DNA of 64,000 nucleotides from Emticicia sp040253585 (GCF_040253585.1 NZ_JBELAU010000008.1:248001-312000), one strand, 5' to 3'. Positions 24,315 to 34,339 are shown, counted from the stretch's first letter. Notes: generated from the letters alone by a model not told the origin. Numbers and translations: made by a program.

Positions 24315-26177
24315 ATGAAGCACCTAACTATTTTTCTAATCTTCTGCTTTTCGTTTGAATCTTTCGGACAAAAAACATACGAAAACCTACTAAAAGATTT
24401 ACAAAATCATCCACAAAAAGATACCATCCGTACCGAATTATTGATTGATGCTTGTGTGGCAGCTACTTTCAGGGCCGATACACTCATACTGAAAATGGCT
24501 ACCGAAGCCAATCAGATTGCCAATAAATTAAATTATCGACTCGGTAAAATTAGGTCGCTCAACTGTATTGGTAATTATTATTTCAATCGAGCATTAAACG
24601 ATAAAGCCATCAGCTACTACTTACAGGCTCTCAAATTGGCCGAACAAACCAATGATTACCCCAATATAATCATCGGAAAAAGTAATTTGGCTAATGTTTT
24701 TTCGCATACATTCCATGATGATAAAGCCATTCAATTATTGACCGAAGCCGACCAACTTCTGATTCAGCGAGGCGATACTCTTTCACAAAATCGGGCGGCT
24801 ATTCTTACAAATTTGGCTAATTCCTATACAAATCTCAAACAATTTGCAAAAACCATCCCGATTTATGAAAGTGTTCTGGCTATTTGTAAAAAACAAAATA
24901 TTGGTTTTGGAATTGCTCTAACACTTGATAATTTAGGGAAATCTTATTTTGAACTAAATCAATACGAAAAAGCACGAGTTTTATTTGAACAAGCCAAAAC
25001 CGAAATCGAAAAAAACCATGTTGACTTTGTGCGAGGGAAAAATCTCAAAAATTTAGGCAAAGTATATGCCGTTTTGGGGCAACCCATACAAAGTCTTAAA
25101 TACCTCAACGAAGCCAAAACCATAAGTGTCGCCAACCAAGACAATGAGGGCATGAGCGATATTTACTTTGAGTTGCAAAAAAATTACTCGAAGATAAACG
25201 ATTTACGAAATGCGTATTTTTATCTGCAAAAATATACCCAACTAAAAGATAGCCTTTTTAGCATCGAAAAAAACAAATCTATTCAAGAGCTAAATACGAA
25301 ATATGAAACCGAGAAAAAGGAAGCACAAATAAAAACCCTTGCACAGCAAACACAAATCTCTGAACTTGAATCAAAACGAAAAACTACCCTTATCTACGGT
25401 ATTTTGATAAGTATTTTGGCCTTGGCTTCTATCAGCTATTTTTCGTTTACAAGATTCAGGACTAAGAAAGAGAATGAAATTTTACAAAACCAACTCGAAG
25501 AAGCCAAACGACGCATCGAAATCGAACAAAAAGCCACTGAAAGCGAACTGAAAGCACTGAAAAGCCAAATGAATCCGCACTTTATGTTCAATGCTCTCAA
25601 TAGTATTCAAGAGCAATTTATGTTCGGCGATAAAAATCTGGCAAATGAGCAAATGGGCAATTTCACGTACTTAACTCGCCAAATCCTGACCATTTCTGGC
25701 AAAAAACGTATTTCGCTCGAAACCGAAAAAGAGATTCTGACAAAATACCTCGAACTCGAAAAAATTCGTTTTGCTGATGGTTTCCAATACGAGATTTCAC
25801 AAGGCAAAAATATCGACGAAGACTACCACCAAATTCCGCCGATGCTGATTCAGCCATTTGTCGAAAACTCAATCAAGCATGGCCTCATGCACAAGCAAGG
25901 AGACAAAAAAATATACATCAATTTCGATTTAGATACTTCCGAAGAAAATATCATCTGCACCGTTGAAGACAATGGTATTGGGCGTGAAAAATCGGCCGAA
26001 ATCAAGAGTAAACGCATCCAACAACACGAGTCGTTTTCAACTGCCGCCACCGAAGAACGTCTCCGCTTGCTCAGCAACCAATTCAATACCACCGACTTTG
26101 TACATTACGAAGATTTAAAAGATACTAACGGAAACTCGACAGGCACAAAAGTGACTATCAAGATTCCTTTAAGCTAA
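24315..26177 (+). CDS. TPR-containing LytS-type sensor histidine kinase
   Basis: A 620-residue membrane kinase. A signal peptide leads into about 300 residues of periplasmic TPR repeats (for example YYLQALKLAEQTNDYPNI, ALTLDNLGKSYFELNQYEKARVLFEQA). A coiled coil, one transmembrane helix (TTLIYGILISILALASISYF, about residue 355) and a second coiled coil follow. The His_kinase domain has His422 in MNPHFMFNALNSIQEQF, and the ATPase has PPMLIQPFVENSIKHG and VEDNGIGRE. It is the likely cognate kinase of the adjacent LytTR regulator, 73 bp upstream. Confidence 0.94.
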   Translation: MKHLTIFLIFCFSFESFGQKTYENLLKDLQNHPQKDTIRTELLIDACVAATFRADTLILKMATEANQIANKLNYRLGKIRSLNCIGNYYFNRALNDKAISYYLQALKLAEQTNDYPNIIIGKSNLANVFSHTFHDDKAIQLLTEADQLLIQRGDTLSQNRAAILTNLANSYTNLKQFAKTIPIYESVLAICKKQNIGFGIALTLDNLGKSYFELNQYEKARVLFEQAKTEIEKNHVDFVRGKNLKNLGKVYAVLGQPIQSLKYLNEAKTISVANQDNEGMSDIYFELQKNYSKINDLRNAYFYLQKYTQLKDSLFSIEKNKSIQELNTKYETEKKEAQIKTLAQQTQISELESKRKTTLIYGILISILALASISYFSFTRFRTKKENEILQNQLEEAKRRIEIEQKATESELKALKSQMNPHFMFNALNSIQEQFMFGDKNLANEQMGNFTYLTRQILTISGKKRISLETEKEILTKYLELEKIRFADGFQYEISQGKNIDEDYHQIPPMLIQPFVENSIKHGLMHKQGDKKIYINFDLDTSEENIICTVEDNGIGREKSAEIKSKRIQQHESFSTAATEERLRLLSNQFNTTDFVHYEDLKDTNGNSTGTKVTIKIPLS

Positions 26178-26202
26178 AACCCACATCATGCTGTTATAAA
26201 AA

Positions 26203-29145
26203 ATGTTTACTCTTTCACCAATATCGAAACTTTATAGCCAAAAAACAAAGCTCTCTTCTACATTTTATGAAGCGTCAGATAATTGGTATCTGAGTCTTCG
26301 CCGACTACTCGCCCCCCTATTCTTATTTCTTTTTCAAGTCAGTTTTAGTCAAGATTTTAGTTATCGGTCGCTCGATAAAGCCCACGGAATGCCTACCAAT
26401 ACGGTCTATGATTTATTGCAAGATAAACGTGGTTTTATGTGGTTTGGCACAGACAAAGGCCTTTATCGCTACGATGGCAGTGAATTCAAGCTTTTTTCGA
26501 GCAAAAAACAAGATGGTAAATCGCTCAGTAATTTGATAGAAGACGGCAATGGCCGAATCTGGTGTCAGAATTTCTCAGGGCAATTTTTCTATACCGAAGC
26601 CGACAGCCTTAATTTCTGTCATCAGCTTACACCAATCGGCAATTTTTATCAAGGACGAATCCTGCAAGGCCGCTACCTATTATCAATGGGAAATCGTAGC
26701 GTAAGAATTTTTGACATAAAACTCCAAAAACTTACCCGAACCGTTTTTCAAGAATCGCCATCGCCCCACGCCAGTACCGATAAACAATATTGTTATAGAT
26801 ATTCTGAGCTTTTAAACAAAATAATCGGAACATCGTCCGATGGAAAACAAATCGAGTTTTCGATACCCAAACAGGAAAACGCTTTTTATCATGCGGTTTA
26901 CAATAACAAAATTTATTTTATACCAAAACTCAACGCAACGCACATTTTTGTGTTTGAAAATGGACAAATAACAGACAAAATTTCGCTTGTCGGAGCAAGC
27001 CTTGTTCAAAACATGAGTTTAATCGACCAGCAATATTTAGGAGTCTATACTTCTTCTGGTTTTTATTTGGTAGATACACAAAGCCTAAAAAAACAATATT
27101 TCCCTAACATTACCGACAAAAATATTACGGCTGCTATCAAAGACAACGAAGGAAATTTCTGGATTTCTACCATCAATTCAGGGATTTTGTTTGTTCCATC
27201 GTTGAGCATGAAAGTAATTGCCCCTCAACTCAGTTTTTCTAAACTTCGAGCCGTCGGTGAAGAAAATAGTATCGTATTTGGTACTACCAAAAACGAAATT
27301 TATCAGCTAAATCTAAAAACACTGACCAAGCAAAACCTGCACAATGGCCACACCAACGATGAGGTGTTTTCGCTGCATTACGATAATCGACAAAAGAGAA
27401 TATTGTTTAGCTCCGATAAGTTTTATCAGATTGACATTAAGACAAAAAAAGTAACTCCAGTCGGGAAATATGCCATAAAAGACATTAAAACTTATGATAA
27501 AAACAAAGTTTTGGTAGCTGCAACAGGCTTTACAGGAACCTACGATTGGAATCCTGTGCATAAAGTTGAGCAGTTTAGTGTGGGAGCCGTACGATTTCGT
27601 TCAGCCGTAATTGATACTTCTACAAAAGCCATCTTCCTTGCTACTTCTAACGGGCTTTGGCGGTTAGATTCGGCCAAGCAACAATCCGAAATCAAAGCCC
27701 AAAACGAAACAATTTCAGCCTTAGACTTGGCCATTCGAGAAGGCTCAAAAAGTACAATTTTTGCCGCTACCAGCACCAAAGGCATCTATTTTATAGAAAA
27801 CAATCGGGTAGTAAAACATCTAAACAAAGAATCCGGCCTCGAAGACGATGGCATCTATAAAATAAAATACCATAATAATCAGCTTTGGTGGCTCACCGAG
27901 CGAGCCGTGCAAACCTACGATTTTGCCACCCAACATATAAAGACCTTTACCAAAGCCGATGGCCTGCCCGAAGCCGACCTCAAAGACTTGGCTTTCGTGA
28001 AAGATACCGTTTATGTGGCAACTCTATCGGGCTTAGTTAGCTTTCCGACCAACCAAGCCAGCAAAAGTACTTTTCCACCCAAAATCATCATCAACGATTT
28101 TGAAAGCAACAAGAAACAAATACAATTAACTGATAATCAGACACTTGACTACAATCAAAATAATATTGATATTCATTTTTCAGTTTTATCATACCGAAAT
28201 ATCGGCGAAATAAAAACCTATTATAAAATCAATAATAAAAACTGGGAACTCCTACCCACCAATGCTCACACCCTAAGTTTACCCGAACTTTCGCCCGATA
28301 ACTACCAAGTGCAGATAAAAGCCGTCGATACGGATGGACTTGAAAGTAAAATAGTTTCATTTAAGTTTACCATCAATCAACCTTTCTGGAAAACGTTTTG
28401 GTTTTGGAGTTTAATTCTTGGGTTGATTGCACTTGTGGCCTATTTTTTCATTAGTCAAAACATCAGACGTGTCAAACGAGAAGCCGAACTGCAAGCTGAG
28501 AAATTAACGCTCGAAAAAAACCTGCAAGTACATTTGCTCACGGCCATCAAATCGCAGATGAATCAGCATTTTATGTACAACACGCTCAATGGCATTCAAG
28601 AGCAGTTTTTGTTTGGCGATAAATCTACCGCCAGCGACCAACTGAGCAACTTTACGCACCTTACACGTCAAGTTTTAGAGGTTTCAAGCAAAAAAAGCAT
28701 TCCAATTGCTACCGAAATCGAAATTCTGACCAAATACCTCGACCTCGAAAAGATGCGTTTTTCTGAAGGTTTCAGTTATGCTATTACGCTTGGCGATACA
28801 ATTGACGAAGATTATCATCAGATTCCACCCTTATTGATTCAGCCTTTTGTCGAAAATGCTATTCGACACGGTTTGCTCCACAAAAACGGCAAAAAATTAA
28901 TTGAAATACACTTTGAATTAGATACTGCCGAAGAAAATATTATCTGTACGGTAACCGACAACGGAATCGGGCGAGCAAAAGCCCAAGAAATAAACGCCAA
29001 ACGAATACGGCAGTTTGATTCATTCTCTACTTCGGCTACCGAAGAGCGATTAAAACTTCTATCCAACGCCTCAACAAAGCACGATTTTATTATTTATCAA
29101 GACCTTCTCGAAGGCACGGAGGTAAAAATTACGATTCCGTTATAA
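26203..29145 (+). CDS. Propeller-sensor LytS-type histidine kinase
   Basis: A 980-residue membrane kinase. After an extended N-region and hydrophobic segment (LLAPLFLFLFQVSFSQ) come two-component-regulator propeller repeats (GMPTNTVYDLLQDKRGFMWFGTDKGLYRYDG and later blades), a Y_Y_Y-type domain (about 620-720), a transmembrane helix near 730 and a coiled coil. The kinase core has His789 in MNQHFMYNTLNGIQEQF, with Gln788 where the related kinase upstream has Pro. The ATPase motifs PPLLIQPFVENAIRHG and VTDNGIGRA are intact. It lies 25 bp after the TPR kinase and is probably cotranscribed, so two sensors may converge on one regulator. Confidence 0.93.
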   Translation: MFTLSPISKLYSQKTKLSSTFYEASDNWYLSLRRLLAPLFLFLFQVSFSQDFSYRSLDKAHGMPTNTVYDLLQDKRGFMWFGTDKGLYRYDGSEFKLFSSKKQDGKSLSNLIEDGNGRIWCQNFSGQFFYTEADSLNFCHQLTPIGNFYQGRILQGRYLLSMGNRSVRIFDIKLQKLTRTVFQESPSPHASTDKQYCYRYSELLNKIIGTSSDGKQIEFSIPKQENAFYHAVYNNKIYFIPKLNATHIFVFENGQITDKISLVGASLVQNMSLIDQQYLGVYTSSGFYLVDTQSLKKQYFPNITDKNITAAIKDNEGNFWISTINSGILFVPSLSMKVIAPQLSFSKLRAVGEENSIVFGTTKNEIYQLNLKTLTKQNLHNGHTNDEVFSLHYDNRQKRILFSSDKFYQIDIKTKKVTPVGKYAIKDIKTYDKNKVLVAATGFTGTYDWNPVHKVEQFSVGAVRFRSAVIDTSTKAIFLATSNGLWRLDSAKQQSEIKAQNETISALDLAIREGSKSTIFAATSTKGIYFIENNRVVKHLNKESGLEDDGIYKIKYHNNQLWWLTERAVQTYDFATQHIKTFTKADGLPEADLKDLAFVKDTVYVATLSGLVSFPTNQASKSTFPPKIIINDFESNKKQIQLTDNQTLDYNQNNIDIHFSVLSYRNIGEIKTYYKINNKNWELLPTNAHTLSLPELSPDNYQVQIKAVDTDGLESKIVSFKFTINQPFWKTFWFWSLILGLIALVAYFFISQNIRRVKREAELQAEKLTLEKNLQVHLLTAIKSQMNQHFMYNTLNGIQEQFLFGDKSTASDQLSNFTHLTRQVLEVSSKKSIPIATEIEILTKYLDLEKMRFSEGFSYAITLGDTIDEDYHQIPPLLIQPFVENAIRHGLLHKNGKKLIEIHFELDTAEENIICTVTDNGIGRAKAQEINAKRIRQFDSFSTSATEERLKLLSNASTKHDFIIYQDLLEGTEVKITIPL

Positions 29146-29351
29146 GATTTTGGCATGAAGTTTTTTTATTGACCATTCGATAAAAACCTTGAAAAATTCA
29201 CTCAAATTCTGACGAACATTTCTTCTCAAGCCCATCAATTTGTTACCTTTATATAAAAATACAGTCCCAAAAATTCCTTCGGCAAAATTTTTGCTGTAAA
29301 AAACGCATCGCTGTTGTTACGATGAAAAATTGAGAGAGTCCCTTATAATAA

Positions 29352-31883
29352 ATGAAAAAAGTAAAATTTTTAATACTTCTATTGCTTCTTCTGCTGGGGC
29401 AAGGCAAAAATGTTTTTGCCCAGTTTCAGTGCGGTACACCTTCCCCAAACGACCAACAGAAACAAGAATTACTTGAGTTGTTTCAGCAGTTCAAACAGCA
29501 AAAAAATGCACGAGTAATTACCAATTATCGAGTAGCCGTAAAAGCAAACGTAGTTTCAGGTACAAATGCCAGTAGTTTTTTGAGCGAATCTGATGTGAGA
29601 GAGATTATCAATAATGCAAATCTTTACCTACAAAATATCAACATTCAGCTTTATCTCTACAACGATAAAGTATTTCAGATAAAAAGCGACCAATACGCCG
29701 ATTTCAAGATTGTCGATGAAGTAGCTCTTCGTCAGGCAAACGATGTTTCGGATGCCATTAATATCTATTTTGTAAAATATATTACGCTTCAAAACCTCAC
29801 AATCTTGAGCGGTTATGCTGCCTTGCCAAGTTATGCTGCAAGCACCAATCGTATTTTTTATTCTTATTTTGAGCGAACCGAAGACGATTTCAATAATCTA
29901 AAGAACAAAACATTTCTTCACGAAATTGGGCATTATTTTGGGCTTTTACACACTTTTCAAGATAGTAATCATGCCGATATAAGCAAAAGAGAACTCGTCA
30001 CTCGTGGAGCAGGCTCTAACTGCGTATCAACTGGCGACCAACTCTGCGACACCCAAGCCGACCCATTTGAACGCCTGCCGCTCATTTATGCCTTTAATTG
30101 CGATGAAAAAACACCCTCAAATCTGCAAGATGCTCACGGAAATACTTTCAGTCCGCCCATTGATAATATTATGTCGTATCAGCAGCGTTGTGGCAATGTC
30201 TTCACCGAACAGCAATACCAAAAAATGCAGGCTTCGTTTGCCATTCGCTTTTCACCACTGGCTGAATACCAAATTGTTTCGCGAAATTCTAATTTTTTGA
30301 GTGTTGAAGAGCTTGATAAGAAAGTTTATTGTATAGGAGATTCGGTAAAAATTAAGTTTAATCTGGAAGGAATGTTTGAGAACAACAATCAATTATTTGT
30401 TGATATTTCAGACAAAAACGGCAAGAATTTTCAACGAATTGAAGCAAAGTTTATTGGTGACAAAATAGCGATAAAACTACCATTCACGCTACCCGAAGGA
30501 GACAACTACCGTATTCGCTTAACAGCAACACGCCCCGAAACTATAAGTCCAATCAGTGAGCATTTTGCCGTAAGAACCTATCCAAGTGCTACTATTTCAA
30601 GCACAAACGCCAACATTTACGCTGGTGAAAGTACCAACTTAGTTGTAAATTTAGAAGGAAGTGGAGCATGGTCTTTTCAACTTTCAGATGGGACTTTAGT
30701 TGAGAATTTTCTGCAAAATTCTTATGTAATTTCCAAATCGCCTACTGAAAGCACAAGCTACTCAATTATTTCAGTAAAAAATATGTGCGGAACTGGCAGC
30801 ACTGGTGGTTCAGCGGCTATCAATGTTATTCAGCCACAAATTCAAGCTGAAGCACTATCTACCAGTACAATGTGTCAGGGGCAAAATATTAGACTTTCAA
30901 TTTCAATAATTGGTAAATTATCCAGCAACAACCAATTAGTTATTCAAATTTCTGACCCAACTGGCAATAATTATACTGATTTACCAACCCAAGTTTCTTT
31001 GTTTACGCTTTCGGCACAAATCCCTATGAATTTTCAGACTGGAAGTGGATACAGAATAAAAGTAGCCGCCAAAAACACCAACTATTTTAGTTCAGTTTTA
31101 GGGCCTTTAAGTATTATCCCCCCTCCGCAACCTCCTGTTGTTGTTGAGAACTATACTTTTTGTCAAAACAGTGAAACTGCTGCTCTCACTGCCATAGGTA
31201 CAAATCTAAAATGGTACACAGGCGAACTTGATATAAAACCATTTCTGAATATCACTCCACCGACAGGTAATGTTGGAATATCCAGCTACTTCGTTAGCCA
31301 AAGTAATAGCTATGGCTGTGAAAGCAAAAAAGCTAAAATTAATGTAACCATTATTCCACTCGCAACCGCCACCATCAGCGGCGATGCAAGCTTATTAAAT
31401 GGAGATAGCACTCTACTGAAAGTAAATCTGACAGGTGAACTTCCTGCCGAACTAAAACTATCGGATGGTCGTTCATTTATCGCTAATCAAACACCATTTA
31501 TCATCGAGGTAAGGCCCTCTAAATCAACCACTTACACACTAAAAGAAATCAAAAACTCATGTGGTGTGGGTTTCATAAATGGCAGTGCTAAAATAACAAT
31601 TTTAGAGCCTTTAGCAGCTGAAGAGCCAGTAGAAAATACAGTAAACATTTTCCCAAATCCGACAAGTGAGCAGTTTGTGGTTGAGTTTTTCAAGACAACA
31701 CCTAAAAATGCAGGCATTAGTATTACAGATATTAATGGGAAAATAATGCAGGAACGAAAACTAAAAGGAATAGGAAAACAGGAGGAAATTTTTGATATAA
31801 ACCAGTATTCATCAGGTATTTACCTAATAAAAAGCTTTTTCGATGATAAAACCATCATTAAAAAGATAGTGATTGAAAAATAA
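29352..31883 (+). CDS. M43-type zinc metalloprotease with T9SS sorting domain
   Basis: An 843-residue secreted protease. A signal peptide (cleaved near FAQ) precedes a pappalysin-like catalytic domain with the zinc motif HEIGHYFGLLH (His190, Glu191, His194, His200) and a Met-turn NIMSYQQRC. Two pairs of beta-rich modules follow, recognisable from repeated words NQLxxxISDxxGxN and ATISxxxxxxxxGxSTxLxVNLxG. The last about 80 residues (VNIFPNPTSEQFVVEF ... GIYLIKSFFDDKTIIKKIVIEK) are a type A T9SS sorting domain, so it is delivered to the cell surface or medium. Confidence 0.93.
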   Translation: MKKVKFLILLLLLLLGQGKNVFAQFQCGTPSPNDQQKQELLELFQQFKQQKNARVITNYRVAVKANVVSGTNASSFLSESDVREIINNANLYLQNINIQLYLYNDKVFQIKSDQYADFKIVDEVALRQANDVSDAINIYFVKYITLQNLTILSGYAALPSYAASTNRIFYSYFERTEDDFNNLKNKTFLHEIGHYFGLLHTFQDSNHADISKRELVTRGAGSNCVSTGDQLCDTQADPFERLPLIYAFNCDEKTPSNLQDAHGNTFSPPIDNIMSYQQRCGNVFTEQQYQKMQASFAIRFSPLAEYQIVSRNSNFLSVEELDKKVYCIGDSVKIKFNLEGMFENNNQLFVDISDKNGKNFQRIEAKFIGDKIAIKLPFTLPEGDNYRIRLTATRPETISPISEHFAVRTYPSATISSTNANIYAGESTNLVVNLEGSGAWSFQLSDGTLVENFLQNSYVISKSPTESTSYSIISVKNMCGTGSTGGSAAINVIQPQIQAEALSTSTMCQGQNIRLSISIIGKLSSNNQLVIQISDPTGNNYTDLPTQVSLFTLSAQIPMNFQTGSGYRIKVAAKNTNYFSSVLGPLSIIPPPQPPVVVENYTFCQNSETAALTAIGTNLKWYTGELDIKPFLNITPPTGNVGISSYFVSQSNSYGCESKKAKINVTIIPLATATISGDASLLNGDSTLLKVNLTGELPAELKLSDGRSFIANQTPFIIEVRPSKSTTYTLKEIKNSCGVGFINGSAKITILEPLAAEEPVENTVNIFPNPTSEQFVVEFFKTTPKNAGISITDINGKIMQERKLKGIGKQEEIFDINQYSSGIYLIKSFFDDKTIIKKIVIEK

Positions 31884-31907
31884 AATTAGATTGCAGATAT
31901 TAACACA

Positions 31908-31936
31908 AAAAGCCCCTCTTTACAGGAGGGGCTTTT
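31908..31936. terminator. Bidirectional intrinsic terminator
   Basis: AAAAGCCCCTC and GAGGGGCTTTT form a perfect 11-bp stem with a seven-base loop, with A and T runs at its base on both strands. It separates the convergent metalloprotease and BON-LysM genes. Confidence 0.92.
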
Positions 31937-31957
31937 CTATAACTTCTCTTATACAAA

Positions 31958-32416
31958 TTAAAGAGCAGGAATTCTTAATACTTGACCTGGATAGATTTTA
32001 TCTGGATGCGTAAGCATTGGCTTATTAGCTTCAAAAATCACAGGATATTTCATCATATCGCCGTAGTAGGTTTTAGCAATTTTTGATAGAGTATCGCCAC
32101 TTACAACTGTGTGGAATTGAGCTTCTGGCTCTGGAGTAGCTACCACTAATTGATTATCAACTACGTGTACGCCTTCTACATTTCCTACTGCTAATGCAAT
32201 TTTCTCAGCATCTTCTTGCTTATCTACTTCCCCAACTAAGGTTACAGTATCACCAGCAATCTTAACAGTAAGGGTATTGAAAGGTAATCCAAGTTTCTGA
32301 ACATGTGCTAATAGTACACTTGCTTTCAATTCTTCTTTTTGTTCTACTGGTGCAGCCTCTTCTTTGCTTCCGAAAAGTTTCTCGCCTACACCTTTAAAAA
32401 ATGACATTAATCCCAT
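31958..32416 (-). CDS. lysM: BON and LysM domain protein (Kbp/YgaU-like)
   Basis: A 152-residue protein with the N-terminus GLMSFFKGVGEKLFG, a central BON domain (about 30-95, LGLPFNTLTVKIAGDTVTLVGEVDKQEDAEKIALAVGNVEGVHVVDNQL) and a C-terminal LysM domain (about 100-150, HTVVSGDTLSKIAKTYYGDMMKYPVIFEANKPML). This is the architecture of Escherichia coli Kbp (YgaU), a cytoplasmic potassium-binding protein. No signal peptide is present, consistent with that protein. Confidence 0.9.
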   Translation of the reverse strand: MGLMSFFKGVGEKLFGSKEEAAPVEQKEELKASVLLAHVQKLGLPFNTLTVKIAGDTVTLVGEVDKQEDAEKIALAVGNVEGVHVVDNQLVVATPEPEAQFHTVVSGDTLSKIAKTYYGDMMKYPVIFEANKPMLTHPDKIYPGQVLRIPAL

Positions 32417-32756
32417 TTTGTGTAATTTTTGGTTTTGGAGTAAATAAAATTTAACTATTGCAAATGTATTAAAAACTTAGTTTCCGCAAGATAAAATTCA
32501 TTTTTTTTATGAATTTATTTACTTTTCGGTATAAAAGCTACCAATTATTACATTTACATCCCTTCTGACGAATTTTATCCTGAAAGTAACAAATTATTTT
32601 TTTTTTCGTTAGATAATTATATCCATGGCTGCTGTTCGTCTAAAATAAAAGTTTTTTCGGATTCTGATGGTATGAAATTTGCTTTATTTTTAGTATAATT
32701 TTCACACAAAGTACTATTAAGGTTCTATTGAGAAGTTGAAATAAAATTTACCAAAA
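32417..32756. other. AT-rich intergenic region between divergent genes
   Basis: These 340 bases separate the BON-LysM gene (minus) from the lipoprotein metalloprotease gene (plus). They are unusually rich in A/T homopolymers and presumably hold both promoters. I found no full -33/-7 pair, RNA gene, repeat or additional reading frame in it. Confidence 0.5.
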
Positions 32757-33518
32757 ATGAAAATTATTATTACCCTAACAGCCATTTCATTAATTTTTCT
32801 TACGATTGCTTGCCAAACCTCAAAAGAAAATATTACACCAATTAGTAATACAACTACCAATTCGACAAATACATCCACTTCCACCACAACAACTTTAAAA
32901 CCAAGTAGCCAAGAAATTTATGATACTTTTGTGCGTCTTACACTCAAAAATTCGGCAGGCACTGCGGCAATGACTATTAGAAAATGGCTTCCGAGCAAAA
33001 CCCAAATAAAAATTTATTGGGACGGAGGTCGAACAAGTGCCTTGATAAGTGCTTTAGATAAAGTAATGGCAGATATGAATGCTCTTAATAAATTTAATAA
33101 AATGGTCAGAACAGAGGTAGTTGCCGAAGCCGATATTATCATTAATCGTGTCGATGTAGCTACCCACAATAATAAATATGCCAGTTATAAAATAACTAAT
33201 AGTTCGGTTCAAGGAACAACTTTTACGCAGTGGACAAGTGATGCCATCACGAAGGCAATTGTATGGCTATCGCCCTCTGCTCCAACTACGATACAAAATG
33301 GGGTTTTACGTCACGAACTTACACACGCATTGGGCATCGGACATACCGAAAACACCAAATCAATAATGGTAGCAGTAATGAGTAGTAATAATTATGATTT
33401 CAATAACTTTTCGATTTTAGATCAAAGAGTGATACAAATTTTGGCTGACAATAGAGTAAAACAGGGCAATTCAGAGGCCAATATTAGTGCTGTAATAAAG
33501 GAATATGCAGCCAAATAA
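32757..33518 (+). CDS. Putative lipoprotein zinc metalloprotease
   Basis: A 253-residue lipoprotein. The signal peptide ends in a lipobox (FLTIAC, Cys at residue 19) followed by a Ser/Thr/Asn-rich linker. The zinc-binding motif HELTHALGIGH (His186, Glu187, His190, His196) and a following Met-turn candidate SIMVAVM place it with matrixin-like/DUF2927-like metalloproteases. Probable location is the periplasmic or outer face of a membrane; substrate unknown. It has no paralogue relation to the M43 enzyme nearby beyond the zinc motif. Confidence 0.82.
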   Translation: MKIIITLTAISLIFLTIACQTSKENITPISNTTTNSTNTSTSTTTTLKPSSQEIYDTFVRLTLKNSAGTAAMTIRKWLPSKTQIKIYWDGGRTSALISALDKVMADMNALNKFNKMVRTEVVAEADIIINRVDVATHNNKYASYKITNSSVQGTTFTQWTSDAITKAIVWLSPSAPTTIQNGVLRHELTHALGIGHTENTKSIMVAVMSSNNYDFNNFSILDQRVIQILADNRVKQGNSEANISAVIKEYAAK

Positions 33519-33652
33519 AACTTATAAAACACTGTTTTTCAGACTTTTGAAAACAAAACCTGTGTCAATATTAAATTTACAAATTAGATAATAGCAATAG
33601 TCAAAAAATATTTTCGTTAATTTACCATAGGATTACAAACATATCTATACCG

Positions 33653-34201
33653 ATGAAATTCAACCAATCATTACTTGCACTTGTAGCCTTTTTAGGCATT
33701 TCGATAAGCACCTTTGCACAATCGGAAGATGAGGCGATTAAAGAAACCCTCAATAATTACTTGGATGGCGGTGCCGTAGGCGATACAGCTCGATTAAATC
33801 GTGCTTTTTTTGCTTATGCCAACTTACGCAATCTGAGTAAAGAAGGCAAAGTTTCGGAAATGCCCGTGAAAAAATTCATTGCTTCCGTGCCTGCGGGTGG
33901 AGCAAAATGGACGAGTAAAATCGTAAATTATAGCTATGCTGGCACAGCCGCAACAGCCGTAACCGAAGAAGAGTTACCAACTTTTAAATTCGTTGATTTC
34001 TTGAATCTCTTGAAAATCAATGGTGAATGGAAAATCGTAAGCCGTGTGTATTCGAGAGTTGAGAAAAATGTGGCAGTTGCTTCGTCAAGTCCAAGTGGTG
34101 GTGGTTTTTCTACGGCAGCATCAGTTGCTCCAGCTAAAGGAAATGCAGCAGCTAAAAAACCTGCCCCAAAACCAAAGCCTTCGGACGATGGTTGGAAATG
34201 A
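33653..34201 (+). CDS. NTF2-like (lumazine-binding-like) exported protein
   Basis: A 182-residue protein with a signal peptide (cleaved near TFAQ). The core (about 25-135) has EAIKETLNNYLDGGAVGDTARLNRAFF at its start and FVDFLNLLKINGEWKIVSRVYSR at its end, the pattern of the Lumazine_bd_2 branch of the NTF2-like superfamily. The C-terminal 40 residues are a low-complexity Ser/Ala/Lys/Pro tail. No catalytic assignment is possible. Confidence 0.8.
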   Translation: MKFNQSLLALVAFLGISISTFAQSEDEAIKETLNNYLDGGAVGDTARLNRAFFAYANLRNLSKEGKVSEMPVKKFIASVPAGGAKWTSKIVNYSYAGTAATAVTEEELPTFKFVDFLNLLKINGEWKIVSRVYSRVEKNVAVASSSPSGGGFSTAASVAPAKGNAAAKKPAPKPKPSDDGWK

Positions 34202-34244
34202 TATAAGTTAACGATCGATAGTTCGCAAATCAGCAGATATATCT

Positions 34245-34276
34245 CACAAAAGCCAGCAGATGTGTTGGCTTTTGTG
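34245..34276 (+). terminator. Intrinsic terminator of the NTF2-like gene
   Basis: CACAAAAGCCA (34245-34255) pairs with TGGCTTTTGTG (34266-34276), followed by GTTTTTATT. It is 44 bp after the stop codon. Confidence 0.75.
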
Positions 34277-34300
34277 GTTTTTATTCATTTAGTGCGAGAA

Positions 34301-34333
34301 ATTTGTGGCACATCTTAAAGATGTGCCACAAAT
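34301..34333. repeat. Perfect palindrome between convergent genes
   Basis: ATTTGTGGCACATCTT (34301-34316) is fully complementary to 34318-34333 with a single-base centre. It is related in style to the GTGGCACG palindrome at 46448-46472 and could act as a bidirectional terminator or be a dispersed element. Confidence 0.7.
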
Positions 34334-34339
34334 ACTTTC

